Shown: one piece after another, positions 9,701 through 19,734 of the stretch | How positions within the stretch are numbered: the first letter of the stretch is position 1 | Layout: every line of letters starts with the position of its first letter | Assembly: GCA_026770025.1 (NCBI GenBank) | Contig: JAMXDE010000051.1 | Span: forward strand, 248,001 to 312,000 | Direction of reading: 5' to 3' | Origin: Craspedostauros australis | Lineage: Eukaryota; Bacillariophyta; Bacillariophyceae; Mastogloiales; Achnanthaceae | DNA length: 64,000 nucleotides | Notes under the pieces: generated by a model | Database searches by the model: none | What the model was told of the DNA's origin: nothing | Seen by the model: only the letters and a program-made list of their open reading frames with translations | Translations under genes and position numbers: made by a program

Positions 9701-10691
9701 GGCTGGGGAGGTTGCTGCAGGCTTCACCTCCGGACCAATCGTCCTCTGCGATGATGATGTGGGCACATGCGCACAATTCGTCAACGACATCGAGTCTCTC
9801 CCAACGAACAAGGACAGGTTCGTGAAAAGCATCTTCGGATGCGATGACGACCAAGGCAGCCAGGCATCGCAGCAACAGGCGCAGGTGCGATTCGATCGCA
9901 TTAAGAATGACCCCCAAGCAATCGCAGCCATCCTCACTGCTCTTGACGGCGATGGCATCCTTCTCACTGCGAACGCCGCAAGCCTATCCACGAGATGCGG
10001 TGCTGTGGGCGGGGCCTGCCGCCGAGGAACTCTCGGTTGGACTCTCAGGAGCGACATCACCATCACCCTGGACTCATGTGCAAGCGATAGTTCCTGCAAA
10101 GAGGTTTCGAAGGATGCCATCATCCTCAGCAGCTGTCTGGGACCAAAATCCTGCAAGAATATTGGATCTTTTTCCAGCCCTCCCAGCGCCACGGCCACCA
10201 TTGGCTACCAGATCATCGGGCCAGTCGCATGCACCAGCACAAACAGCTGCAAGAATCTTGGGCAGAACATCTACGGCAACATCCGGATGAAAAGCGGAGG
10301 ACGCAATGGCGTGGATGGCTGCAAAGGCCATGGAATTTGCGCTGCCCAGTCTGCCAGTATCTCCACGCCTACGCTTGCCAACATCGACGTGGGGACGAAC
10401 GCTTGTCAGGGACAACGCGCTAGTCAGAATGTTCACGCTGGCCCGTTCAAGACTCTCGGTGGTATCACCATCGGCAGTGGCGCATGCTTGTCACGAGACA
10501 GCTGAAATGGTGTTGCCAACTCCAACTTGGCGGTTGATGATGTGGTCGTGGCGGCGAACACCTGCGCGGCTCCAAGCAACTGTCAGGACTGCGTGGCGAC
10601 AGACATATGCAGCGGCTCTCCTGGCCGGACCTACACCATCAACAGCCCATCCAACGACTGCCCTGGACAAAATAACGATGCATGCTCTTGA
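9589..10691 (+). pseudogene. C-terminal half of the cysteine-rich PT protein, in a shifted frame and interrupted by TGA
   Basis: The frame entered near 9589 reads SDTPTMIPTEQPSN, which continues the PT stalk begun in the previous frame, so the join is a one- or two-base shift and not a new gene. It then repeats the layout of the first half: an alpha-rich segment (LCLNEAGEV... RIKNDPQAIAAILTAL) followed by Cys-pair strand units (LDSCASDSSC, SSCLGPKSC, GPVACTSTNSC, TNACQG). An in-frame TGA at 10503-10505 interrupts SGACLSRDS. The same frame continues for 61 codons with NGVANSNLAVDD and the expected closing cluster CQDCVATDIC, and stops at 10689-10691. The repeated architecture shows that the two halves are one duplicated-domain protein. 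A decayed gene is the simplest reading; a sequencing error or recoding are the alternatives. Confidence 0.6.
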
Positions 10692-11034
10692 AAAATGAAA
10701 TGGCAGACCGCACTCTCAGGGCGCGAACAGGAGTGGGAGTACAAACATCACGACATGTCCACATGTACGCCCATGCTCATACGGTCGCATCTTCCGCAGC
10801 GGCAAGACAGCACGGATGCGATCCATATTCAGAACGAATGGCTCAACTCAACTCCATCGTTGCATATGGCACGATGATCGAAGAATAGAATACATGTTAC
10901 AATACGGTCGTGGCACAATCGTTTGCATCCTGTGCTGCGCCGCGCCTTGCCAGTTGTGCATTCTCGTACTTCCATGTACTAGTATAGCATGATATGGTAC
11001 CTTCCCCCACGACTTCAAGGGATCATATCCGAAG
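10692..11034. other. Short intergenic spacer, nothing recognised
   Basis: No supported gene or repeat. If the TGA at 10503 were recoded as selenocysteine, a SECIS hairpin would be expected in or just after this stretch. I could not identify a convincing one by eye. Confidence 0.4.
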
Positions 11035-11436
11035 ATGAACCACACAACTTGGCTGCAGTCTCAACCACTCTGTCCAGAAGTTCATACGAAGGCACTGGCG
11101 TTCTCGCCGTACAACTCGCCGAGTACTTCAAACTTGTCCTGTCCGAGGCCAGCTCATCGAGGAAACGTTACGTGCGAACTAAAACGAAGACTCGGTGATG
11201 CCATGCTTGGCTATCTGGAACGTCTGTGTCTGCAGGAGGGGGCGTCCTGCATGTTTGTCTTCAGCATGCAGACGACGGAATGGTTCATCGAATGTGGACT
11301 TGACGAGGTCGATGTCAGCTGGCTGTCACCCAGCCATCACACCACGTACGATACCAAGCGCAACAACATGATTTGCCTGAAGAAGATCACCAACGTTCAT
11401 CATCTGGATGCCTCCGAACTGTGGTGGAATAGATAG
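11035..11436 (+). pseudogene. N-acetylglutamate synthase-like GNAT domain fragment
   Basis: A 133-codon frame with ATG at 11035; it is open back to a TGA at 10990-10992. The C-terminal half resembles the acetyltransferase domain of N-acetylglutamate synthases: RRLGDAMLGYLERL in the acetyl-CoA loop and helix region, then the pattern TTEWFIECGLDEVD that matches the family's TT.T.HWF.ERGF block, and finally TYDTKRNNMICLKKI, matching the family's YN..R.SK...K. Upstream, NLSCPRPAHRGN resembles the ELxCLxVxPxxRG strand, but with a seven-residue insertion before the loop. The amino-acid-kinase-like half of a full enzyme, which makes the first intermediate of arginine synthesis, is absent from the upstream sequence. 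It is probably a gene relic or duplicated piece; a lone GNAT enzyme or a missed exon is possible. Confidence 0.45.
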
Positions 11437-12177
11437 ATTACACAAGAAAGGTACAGCAGGTGCAATGGGCACAATACATAGTCGCATGTAACGTATTATA
11501 GGAGCTGCACTAGCACATCACAACATAGCATAGTATAGCATACGAGCATTGTATGGTGTGTATTCATTGCGCTCTACTCTACTCTGCTCTGCTCTACCAA
11601 TACATGGCGATTGTGCCAGTGGCCATGCCGCTGACAGGGCACGAGCAGAGATGAATGATCACAGGATGCATCGTTGGTGCTCCAGTGACGAGTACAGACG
11701 CGTGGACTTGATGGCAGCAAAGATCGCGAGGGTTGCACATGTGTGATGAAAAGGAAGTGGAGTACTGGCATGGTGCGATGTGGTACAGACGTACGAGTGC
11801 GGTACCAACAAAGAGGAGCCTTTGCCATTCGATTGGTTTGTGCAACACACACCGATTGTGCTGGCGCTCCGATCGACGCAGTTGAGGCCTTGGAGCGTTT
11901 TTGTGTGTGGTTCGGCTGGAATTTTCCGATCAGAGCAGCACAACACAACGCGATGGCTCCACAACGCACACCATTCACGACACAAAAATAACGGTCCTCG
12001 TCACAAAAATCACATCACTCATCACAAAACACAGAACACAGAACACAAAACACAAAAACAACTCAAACACAACACATCACATCACAATCCTCCATGCCAT
12101 CAAGCAGACGATGCGCACACCACCATTCGAACCACAGGTGTACCTCCAACATATAGTTCTACTACTACGATTTGCAG
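11437..12177. other. Intergenic with A/C-rich simple sequence
   Basis: No gene is supported. From about 11985 to 12090 the plus strand is a degenerate A/C-rich simple repeat built from CACAAAA, CATCA and AACACA words. Short AT palindromic words such as TAGCATAGTATAGCATA occur near 11526. The inverted terminal repeats expected for the adjoining transposase were looked for here and not found. Confidence 0.45.
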
Positions 12178-14724
12178 TTACATCTCTGCTGTGTTGGTAT
12201 CCTGCTCTGCTTTGCTGTGATGCTCGTCCTTGCCAACGAACATGGCCACTTCGAATGTGTTCATGGTGGGTGCTGCTTCGGCTTTGCTGTTGTTGTTGCG
12301 AGGCTCAATGATGTGGGCTTTGCTCTTGCTGGGTTGCTTCTTTCTCTTCTCGTCTTTCTTCTGTTGCTCAGCCTCCTCATTGGCTCTGGTTGTCGCAACG
12401 ATTTGCTTCTCCAGCAACGGAATGAGGCTGCTGGTTGTTGGCAGATTCGTTTTCAGACACTGCAGTCCACTGACAGCCATCACCTTGAGCGCATCATTGT
12501 ACATACCTTTGATGTCGGGCTTGGCGTATTTGAAGCCAGCTGATTTGCCTTTGTTGCCTGTTGCAGTTGGTTTCTTGGTGGTCGCGTGGGTTGCCTCATC
12601 CTCCTCCAACACGAAGTCCGTGTGAGACACGGTAACGCCGATCTCGTTGCCCTCCTTGTCGAATTCAGTGGATGTTTGTTTCCGCACATTCATGTGCAGT
12701 CCCTTGCGCTCCGTCACAAATTCGTCACCTCCTTCCGCAGCACAAATTGCGTAGGCGATCTGATGGTGGCGAACATACGCGCTAGCCACCTTGTCCAGCC
12801 CAAATTGCTCCCAACAGGTTTCACAAGCACCCCACAACGCCTCGGTGGTAAGCAATCGGCTTCCGTGGTGCTCACCTTGATATGATGACACATGTTTTGA
12901 CATCGCTGGGAATATCGCATCGTCTTTCACATTCGTGATGGGAGAATTTGGTGGTTGCAGTCGTAAGTGCCATCCACGACTGTCGAACTCCTCCTTGATG
13001 AATCTAAGTAGCTCTGTGTCTCTGTGTGGCCCTGCGCCATCCATCTGGTACCGAATCACCACGTTCTTGCCCGTTTCGGCCTTGATTTTGCTGGCGAGCG
13101 AATCCAGTGCAGGGATTTCTTTTTCGCGGAAGAATTTCTTGAGGCTGTACTTCGGCTTGGGCTTAACACGATGACCATCTGTTTCCTTGCTGCCCGTGAT
13201 TTCCAGTGGTTGGAAGTACAGTTCACCCTTCTTGCGAGAGATTTTCTCGGGATCAGGAAGGTGCTTGTACTTGGTCGGCGAGACCCAAGTTCGCTTGTAC
13301 GTGGTCTTCTGCGCTCGGACCATGCGCCCAACACGTTCGAAGTTCACCTTATACGCCTTTCCTCCTTTCGCAAAACAGTTATTTGTTGGGGCAAATGCTG
13401 TTGATGCAATTGCCATGGTCTTGTCAATGTGACACTTGTGATGCACAGTCTGCTTCACAGGCTTAACTCCCATCTGGGGCACATGTTTCAGATGCTTGCA
13501 AGCGACAATGGAGTAGAACCACTTTTCGTCCATGTGGACAACAACAACTTGTGTATTCTCGAACTGCTCGGCTGCTTCCCAGAACACACAGAAGTCCTTG
13601 GCCCAGATGTCGCGCTTTGCTGTTGTGGTGCCATTGATCAGAGGGAGTATTGTTGTAGAACGGTACTCACTGCCTTCCAATCCCATGACGAATTTGCGGA
13701 TACACTTCGGACCAACAACTTGCGGGTTTCCGCTGCCTGCCAGTTTCCATGCAATTCTGTCCCACGAGATTGCGCCATTGCACCGTCGCAACACATCCTG
13801 GAGCTCAAATTGCAGGAAGGGACCACGCTCCAACCACAAATCAGCCAGTGCTTTTGCGGATGCCAGCTCTTCCGGCGAAGCAGAGGCATAGGCAGAAGCG
13901 ATTTCGTCATTCTTCAACTGTTGCTCTGGATGTCGAAGACGTAGTTGTTTCTCGAAGGCTGCGCGTGGCGTGAAGTACTGTCGTTGCTTGATGGGGCAGG
14001 TGAAGATGCTGCTGCCTGCGTCACTTCGCTTCTTGCATTCGAGCGTCTCCGTTTGGAATTTCACAATGTTGCGCCCTACTGTGGTGCGGTCGATACCCCA
14101 TGCATGGGCAATCAATTTCGTGTTGGCTGGAATCCCACCCAGATTGAAATAGAGAACAGTGTAGTTCCGATTGTCTTCTTTGTCAAGGCGCTTGCAAGGA
14201 TCACCAGGCTTAGCAATACTACGCCCTCCATCCTTTCGCAACCATCCTTTTGTTTTCGCGCCTTTCTTCATCTGCTTCGTGAGCTGGGCGATTGCTGTTG
14301 CTTTCTGACACCGCGAGACCTCGAGAAAAGCGGCGATTTTGGCTTCTTGCGATTCTGTGGTAGTTGGGGATGGTGTGGGGGGCTTAGCCTTGTTGTTGAC
14401 ACGCGTGGCAGCGACGGAGTGATGCTGGGGAGAAAGGAGGGAAGGTTTAGCAAGGCCTCCAGCAGTGCGAGTCCGTGCGAAGGTAGCGAGGCTGTGTGGT
14501 GTGCACAGATCCTCGCGAACAACATACATTCGGCTCTGCCCCATCACTGGGGTCACCATGACCATTGCCACCTCTCCTGGTGCAAGAGGCCCATCACATT
14601 TGACTGTAGCGCTGTCCGTGGTCTGCTTCATTGCAAAATCAACATGACATACGCCCAGGTCATGGACCCTGCCGCTTGAGCTCTGGTGGGATGCCACCTT
14701 CACACAGTCACCAGCGCGCAGCAT
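12178..14724 (-). CDS. Tc1/mariner-superfamily-like DDE transposase
   Basis: An 848-residue ORF with ATG at 14724 and TAA at 12178. Order of parts: an N-terminal beta-rich region (1-75), a Ser/Thr/Pro linker, a helix-turn-helix-like stretch near 206-235 (AHAWGIDRTTVGRNIVKF), and an RNase H-like catalytic region. Candidate catalytic residues are D399 in HMDEKWFY, D562 in YQMDGAGPH, and D601 or D602 in NVKDDAIF after the motif PPNSPITN. Tc1/mariner and IS630 enzymes share the same landmarks: an aspartate beside an aromatic patch, DNAPxH, and a PPYSPDLNPIE-like third acidic motif. About 130 residues sit between the first and second motifs beyond the usual length. The C-terminus is lysine-rich (KKPTATGNKGK). 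The ORF is intact, so the element may be recent, but no terminal repeats were recognised. Confidence 0.7.
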   Translation of the reverse strand: MLRAGDCVKVASHQSSSGRVHDLGVCHVDFAMKQTTDSATVKCDGPLAPGEVAMVMVTPVMGQSRMYVVREDLCTPHSLATFARTRTAGGLAKPSLLSPQHHSVAATRVNNKAKPPTPSPTTTESQEAKIAAFLEVSRCQKATAIAQLTKQMKKGAKTKGWLRKDGGRSIAKPGDPCKRLDKEDNRNYTVLYFNLGGIPANTKLIAHAWGIDRTTVGRNIVKFQTETLECKKRSDAGSSIFTCPIKQRQYFTPRAAFEKQLRLRHPEQQLKNDEIASAYASASPEELASAKALADLWLERGPFLQFELQDVLRRCNGAISWDRIAWKLAGSGNPQVVGPKCIRKFVMGLEGSEYRSTTILPLINGTTTAKRDIWAKDFCVFWEAAEQFENTQVVVVHMDEKWFYSIVACKHLKHVPQMGVKPVKQTVHHKCHIDKTMAIASTAFAPTNNCFAKGGKAYKVNFERVGRMVRAQKTTYKRTWVSPTKYKHLPDPEKISRKKGELYFQPLEITGSKETDGHRVKPKPKYSLKKFFREKEIPALDSLASKIKAETGKNVVIRYQMDGAGPHRDTELLRFIKEEFDSRGWHLRLQPPNSPITNVKDDAIFPAMSKHVSSYQGEHHGSRLLTTEALWGACETCWEQFGLDKVASAYVRHHQIAYAICAAEGGDEFVTERKGLHMNVRKQTSTEFDKEGNEIGVTVSHTDFVLEEDEATHATTKKPTATGNKGKSAGFKYAKPDIKGMYNDALKVMAVSGLQCLKTNLPTTSSLIPLLEKQIVATTRANEEAEQQKKDEKRKKQPSKSKAHIIEPRNNNSKAEAAPTMNTFEVAMFVGKDEHHSKAEQDTNTAEM

Positions 14725-14991
14725 GCTTGCAAGGTGAAGAGTTCAGTGGTTGCGGGATGATACAACTACGTCCAATGTTGGTGAAGGTTGATAGAACTGT
14801 GTTATTGTGTGTGCTTGTTTGAAGTGATGGTTTACAAAGTTAAGTTTGTTGAGATTATGAGCTCATCAATAAGAGCTCATCATCTTCCTGTTTTCTACTT
14901 CTTGGCTCCACTAATGGTGCTATTCACCATTGTCCATCGTGTTGTAACCATGCCAAACTGCTGGTTACTCCTGCTAATTAGTGTATCTGCG

Positions 14992-15021
14992 TCCAAACAT
15001 GTGCTATGACACATGTTTGGA
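14992..15021. other. Perfect 12-bp inverted repeat (hairpin)
   Basis: TCCAAACATGTG at 14992-15003 and its exact complement CACATGTTTGGA at 15010-15021 flank the six-base loop CTATGA. It lies about 270 bases upstream of the transposase start on the minus strand. It may be a transposase-binding or structural element, or chance. Confidence 0.6.
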
Positions 15022-15310
15022 GGTCGAATAGAGTCTCTTTGATCCTCTTGGATCATCTTCCTAATTTTGTCTTGGGTCTGAAACCCGCATCACATTTTCC
15101 GAATTCTTTCGAGTAGTTTTCTTGGATCTTTCGAATCGAAGTGTGATTGACACAAAGGACTCAAAACTCGAACAACGATTGGATTGATTCAGCACACATG
15201 GTCTAACAACAAGGGAACTCATGGTGAATACTAGCTGTGTGCCAATAGAGGTTGCAAGCTGATTGTACGAGATTGGCTGGTCATGACACACACCAGGCAC
15301 ACAAGGAGAA

Positions 15311-15340
15311 CAGCACAGCACAGCACAGCACAGCACAGCG
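15311..15340 (+). repeat. CAGCA pentanucleotide microsatellite
   Basis: Six uninterrupted or near-perfect copies of CAGCA lie in the non-coding stretch; a related loose copy begins upstream in CACACCAGGCACACA. Confidence 0.85.
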
Positions 15341-16916
15341 CATCACCAGTCATCGACGTGCAGCATGGCGCAGCACACCACAGAATGGCATGGACAACAC
15401 AGGAGGATGGTCACAAGGTGCCTTGTACCATCCACTCTTTCCTTTGTGGGAAGGTCACAGTCATTCTACATTCTGTGTAAGCTATGACTACAAGCAGCAG
15501 AGAAACAGGAGGAACTCGTTTGAGATGTGCTGTGTTTCCTCTGTCGACTTTGTGAGGAGGATTTTGTGCCTCCGCTGTGTCGTTGTGGAATGGATTCGCA
15601 ATTCGGGACTCGCAAAGTGTTCTCATTGGTTGGCGCATTCGGCAGAATTGTGGTTAATTTCCATGGCCCCCAACAGCAAAAACTGTTTGAGAACACCAAA
15701 CACAACACAACAACACGACAATGGAGAAACACAACAAAACTCCACAAGCGCTGTCGAACGGCATCGACGGCACTGCCACAACCAGCGGTCCAGTGCAAGA
15801 TCTGAGGGCATAGGCGGAACCGCCATGGAAAGTTTGGTGGATGAGCGAGAGGGGGTTGCCGGAGTGGTTGATTTGGGGCCGTCGCAGGCCCACGCGCAAA
15901 CGATACGATTCGGAGGAACATCAGCTCGTTGGATATGGTCTCTGCCTGGAATGCACAGGCCATTCCAACGACCATGGATGGGCAAGACGTATCCAAGAGG
16001 ATCCGGTGAAGATGCACACGAAGTTTGAGGGTCGGGGGTGGCCTGGAAGGTGCCCTCCGCAAGAAACAAGTGGCGGGCAAGAGTTTTTTGGCGGGTGGCG
16101 GCGGACACATCACGTGACTTCGCTGGTGATGGGTGCCATTGAAAAGTCACCCATATCGCCAAGCCACCCATTCAAGATGTGTTAAAAATCAACTCAAGAT
16201 GGCCATGGCGAAGTATCCTGCGCAGATACGGTCTGGAAGAGGCTGCAGCCTGGGATGCAAACGAAAGGGATTTTTTTGGGTGTCGGAAAAACATCATGAT
16301 GGCATCATCACATGGAGGTGCACCTTTGGAGGTATGAGCGCCCCACCCATTCTGAACACATCAGTGTGTCGCCAGAGAATGTGGGAACGCATGAGGGGCA
16401 TGTGAAGGAGCTGCAAGGATCGTATCGACGAGATACGGATCCAAATCCGAACGGCATCCGTGTCGGAATCGGGTGTTCGAAAATTCTGCGTTTCAGTGCA
16501 GGGACAGTTTGGAGTATGAGATGCGGCTATCTGCGCAGGATCTTCATGGAGTGGATAGATGGGGGGCATCCGGAGCCAGTGTGGTGCGCAGATTGTGAAA
16601 ATGCCAGGGATGATAATGATGATCATGGGTGCTGAAGGTAGGGCAGCATGGTGCCATCGAGAATTTTTTGCACCCACCACCTGACAGACAGCAAGCCAAA
16701 ACGACATTAAAAATAAAGTTCATACAAATTTAACTGAGATATTCAGAATAAGCGATAGCCAAGCGTCCGAATGAACTGTCTAGTTTTAATTTTAAATGGT
16801 GCGTTGTTGAGATATAACATCATAAGCAGTAATTTGGATGGTTTGGGGCGTGCTCTATTTTAGTCTACTTTATCACGACTCATCACGAGTAAAACTCAAA
16901 AAACACTCCACAACTA

Positions 16917-17875
16917 GTGCCTCGAAGAGCCGGCTGTAACCAATTTTTTTGGTTACAGTTGGTTACAAGAAAAATGTCGTGTAGATCGTGGTACGATTTC
17001 TACGTAAGTCCCGAACAAAAACAGGCCAAAAACAGCATCAACCAAAGTTAAACTCTCCGGACTTAGCTCATGTGAGTGTTCCTGTACTCGTCTTGCTATT
17101 GTAGCATCATATAGCGTTTATATATACAATCCTGAAGCTTGGTGTCTGTTGCTCTCTTTCTCGGTGAGCACTGATGTGATCCGTCAAGCACCCCCATCAT
17201 TCACGGACGTTTTTGGCTTCTGGTTGGCATGATTTCTTGTTCTGATTGGTCAAAACAAGTGTTTCAACCATCGATGACGTCACGGTGACGCAAGCATTGC
17301 ACCCAGAAATCCCAAAACTTGCTGCCGAAATTGAGGATCCGAGTGGTCAAATATCACTCCGACCTCCATGGGAGCACTAAACGCAAGCATACCTCCATAC
17401 CATCGCACTCAAACACAATATAGACCATATGGTTGTGACCGCCTCGGAGAGAGGATTCTTAAATGATATCTATTGTACAGATTGAGCCAAAGACCGCTAA
17501 GTCCGGAGACTTCAAAGATGGAGAGTCGAATTTCTCGAACAAAAGAGGCATGATCCTACCGGACTCCTGTAGAATTCTACGTGTAACCAACTGTAACCAA
17601 CGAGATCCAAAAAAATCCCGGTCTGTCCGTCGTCCGATGGAAAAACCACACCAATGGGGTCAACAAACAGATAAAGATCGACAAGATGGTAGTAACAACA
17701 AGATAATGTTATTACTTACCTGGATAGCCCTTTCTCTTAAGTTTAGGTAGATGCAAAGAGATGTTCGATTGAGTGTCTATAACTTTAAGTCTGAGATCGG
17801 GAAAATTGGATCCAAAATCTGTAACCAATTGTAACCAATTGTAACCAATTTTTGGGGTCCGGCTCTTTGAGGCAC
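16917..17875. mobile_element. Non-autonomous DNA transposon (MITE-like) with TA flanks
   Basis: The left end GTGCCTCGAAGAGCCGG (16917-16933) matches the complement of the right end, GTGCCTCAAAGAGCCGG, at 17859-17875 with one mismatch. Both ends are directly flanked by TA (16915-16916 and 17876-17877), the target duplication of Tc1/mariner-type elements. Inside are many TGTAACCAA words, inverted at the left (hairpin 16935-16942 with 16950-16957; 16949-16967) and direct at 17581-17599 and 17820-17850. A 13-bp inner inverted repeat CTCCGGACTTAGC lies at 17055-17067 and 17496-17508. No transposase is encoded within about 959 bases, so mobility would need an enzyme supplied elsewhere. The TGTAACCAA array could be the binding site. 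Confidence 0.75.
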
Positions 17876-18012
17876 TAGTGTTATCGTGAGTGCATCAACT
17901 GCGACCTGGAGCTCGTACTCATCTTTCTTTCTCTCTCTTGTTCCATCGTCCTCTCTGCCAATTGGCGTGAGTGGAGAGAGAGACTCGCATTATCGCAGAC
18001 GACACTGACATC

Positions 18013-19734
18013 ATGACGGAGACAGACGCGCAGCAGCAACCGAATCAGAAGAACAAGGAGAATCGGACGAAGAGGCCAACGAACAAGCAGAAGCAGGAGA
18101 AGAATGAAGTCCCAAAGCGCACCACGAGGCATGCCAGTACGAGTTGTGGCAGGATGAATATGCGGCAGCTGGCGCTGTGGATCGCGATCTTCGTGTTCGT
18201 GGCATGCAACATCGTGATGATGGCCTCGAGCAATGGGATGATCTCACAATGGGCCGAGGATTCCGTTGCTGCGATGATGCCGTCCTTGTCGGGCGCTCCG
18301 TCGGAGTACCACAGAATAGAACCGGTCTTCGAAACGACGCATGACTTTCGGATGGACGGTCCTCGGCAGCAACGCGGCACCTTCGAAGCTCTTCCCATCA
18401 CCAACGATGGTCTTTTCGAATTTATGGAGGATACCATGCAGGCGCTTGGCATGGCTGGTTCTCCGGATGCTGCTAGCAATCCAACGCGTTCAGGAATGCT
18501 GCGAGGAGGTACGCGTAGTTCGATGCCGGGCGCGACCTTTGCGACGAGCAGCAGCGTCGCGAACAGCAGCAACAGTAGCAACAGCACTCGCAGCGACAAC
18601 AGCAGCAACGCTACGATCGTGGTGGACACCATCCACTCCTTTTCGGGTGTTTGCGCGGAGCAGAAGAGCAGCGGGCAGGCATATGCTGCCGCGTGGATGT
18701 GCAGTGTGAACACGTTGCTGCAAAATAGCAGACTGCAAGAGGAGAACCTTTACGATCCGACTCGCAAGTACAATCTGGAGGCGGGTGTGTTCGCCGTGAT
18801 GTCTGGCGTTCAGAAGCTGTACAGCACCATCGACATGTTCGACTTCATGGTGCATCACTTGTCGAATTACGCCAAGATCGAAGGATTCCATGGTGGCAGG
18901 GGTCCGGTCGTGATGGACGAGACGACGAGAAGGACGCAGGAGATGATCGTCGATTACACGGAGCTGGGATACAACAACCCCAGCAACATCCGCGCGGACA
19001 ACGTGCTGGTGATCCTGCCGTACTACGCATCCGAGACGGCGCGGGCCAAGACAAGCAAATCGCACCGGCAGCTGTTCCTGGAGCTGATTGTGAAGACGAT
19101 GTCCAACATCTTTCCGAACATCGTGGTGTTCACGGCCACTCAATCGGATTTCGATTACGTGGTGGATGCGGATACCGGGCTGAACGAGTACCTGTACGAC
19201 GTGCAGCTGATACCCGATCTGGTCCATCCCACCTGGTTGCCGATCGGCAGCAGCATCCGCACCAGGACGCTGTTCCTGAACGGCACGTACAGCCAGGACG
19301 ACTTCCAGTACGTGTACTACACGGAGCCGGACCAGATCCTGCACGTCCGCAATGTGGAGCACATCCTGGGGGTTCTGGCGGATGAGCCGAGGAACGGGAC
19401 GGTGATTGCGCCGCATCGTGGTCAGCCGTACCCGCGGTGGGAGGACTTCGACGTGGACAACGCCAACGTGACGACGGGACTGCCGAGGGGTCTGAAAAAG
19501 TTCCTGGGCGCGACAACGCCGCTGCCCATGTTGGACGTGCCCAACCTGCTGACGTCCAGCTGTTGCTTCTCCCGACCGTGCCAGCAGAAGAAGGACCGGT
19601 CGATGCACAAGCCCTCGTCCACCTTTCCCTTGTTCCGACAGCACATGAGCCTTGCCCACATCACGGGCACCGGCAATATCTTCAAGGAGGAGTACATCCA
19701 GTGCAACTTCAGCGATGTCCGGGTGGAGTGCTGA
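18013..19734 (+). CDS. Type II membrane protein, possible Golgi glycosyltransferase-like enzyme
   Basis: 573 residues. The frame opens with a GTG 14 codons upstream, but the first ATG is at 18013. A basic, Lys/Gln-rich cytosolic tail of about 50 residues precedes one membrane anchor at about 52-72 (ALWIAIFVFVACNIVMM). A Ser/Asn-rich stem follows, with several NSS/NST sequons near 185-205. The large lumenal domain has alternating strands such as VLVILPYYA and NIVVFTAT, and the stretch FQYVYYTEPDQILHVR. The last resembles the acidic metal/nucleotide-sugar site of glycosyltransferases that act in the Golgi (YYTE.D). Cys residues cluster at the C-terminus (CCFSRPC; terminal VEC). The topology is seen in the sequence; the glycosyltransferase function is inference. 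The start codon is 136 bases right of the MITE, so the promoter probably abuts or lies within that insertion. Confidence 0.7.
   Translation: MTETDAQQQPNQKNKENRTKRPTNKQKQEKNEVPKRTTRHASTSCGRMNMRQLALWIAIFVFVACNIVMMASSNGMISQWAEDSVAAMMPSLSGAPSEYHRIEPVFETTHDFRMDGPRQQRGTFEALPITNDGLFEFMEDTMQALGMAGSPDAASNPTRSGMLRGGTRSSMPGATFATSSSVANSSNSSNSTRSDNSSNATIVVDTIHSFSGVCAEQKSSGQAYAAAWMCSVNTLLQNSRLQEENLYDPTRKYNLEAGVFAVMSGVQKLYSTIDMFDFMVHHLSNYAKIEGFHGGRGPVVMDETTRRTQEMIVDYTELGYNNPSNIRADNVLVILPYYASETARAKTSKSHRQLFLELIVKTMSNIFPNIVVFTATQSDFDYVVDADTGLNEYLYDVQLIPDLVHPTWLPIGSSIRTRTLFLNGTYSQDDFQYVYYTEPDQILHVRNVEHILGVLADEPRNGTVIAPHRGQPYPRWEDFDVDNANVTTGLPRGLKKFLGATTPLPMLDVPNLLTSSCCFSRPCQQKKDRSMHKPSSTFPLFRQHMSLAHITGTGNIFKEEYIQCNFSDVRVEC

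Larger units (their letters stand above)
14725..16916. other. Long intergenic stretch without a supported gene
   Basis: Several overlapping frames exist on both strands (for example 15252-16028 plus and 15466-16113 minus), but none has a recognisable domain or clear coding advantage. Frames at 15841-16185 and 16312-16635 contain scattered Cys/His and Trp and could be worn transposon remnants. A perfect hairpin and a CAGCA microsatellite within it are listed separately. A sequence resembling a polyadenylation signal, AAATAAAG, occurs near 16709. Confidence 0.4.

Noticed and set aside
9350-10201. 283-codon minus-strand frame
   Set aside because: It overlaps the Cys-rich PT protein in antisense and has no recognisable features; the Cys-pair pattern supports the plus strand.
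13945-14679. 244-codon plus-strand frame
   Set aside because: Antisense to the transposase, which has ordered catalytic motifs.
12300-15020. Terminal inverted repeats for the mariner-like transposase
   Set aside because: I compared flanks by eye and saw only the self-contained hairpin at 14992-15021; no matching pair across the ORF was found.
15252-16028. 258-codon plus-strand frame
   Set aside because: Starts at TTG, begins with a translated CAGCA microsatellite and has no recognised domain; composition resembles intergenic sequence.
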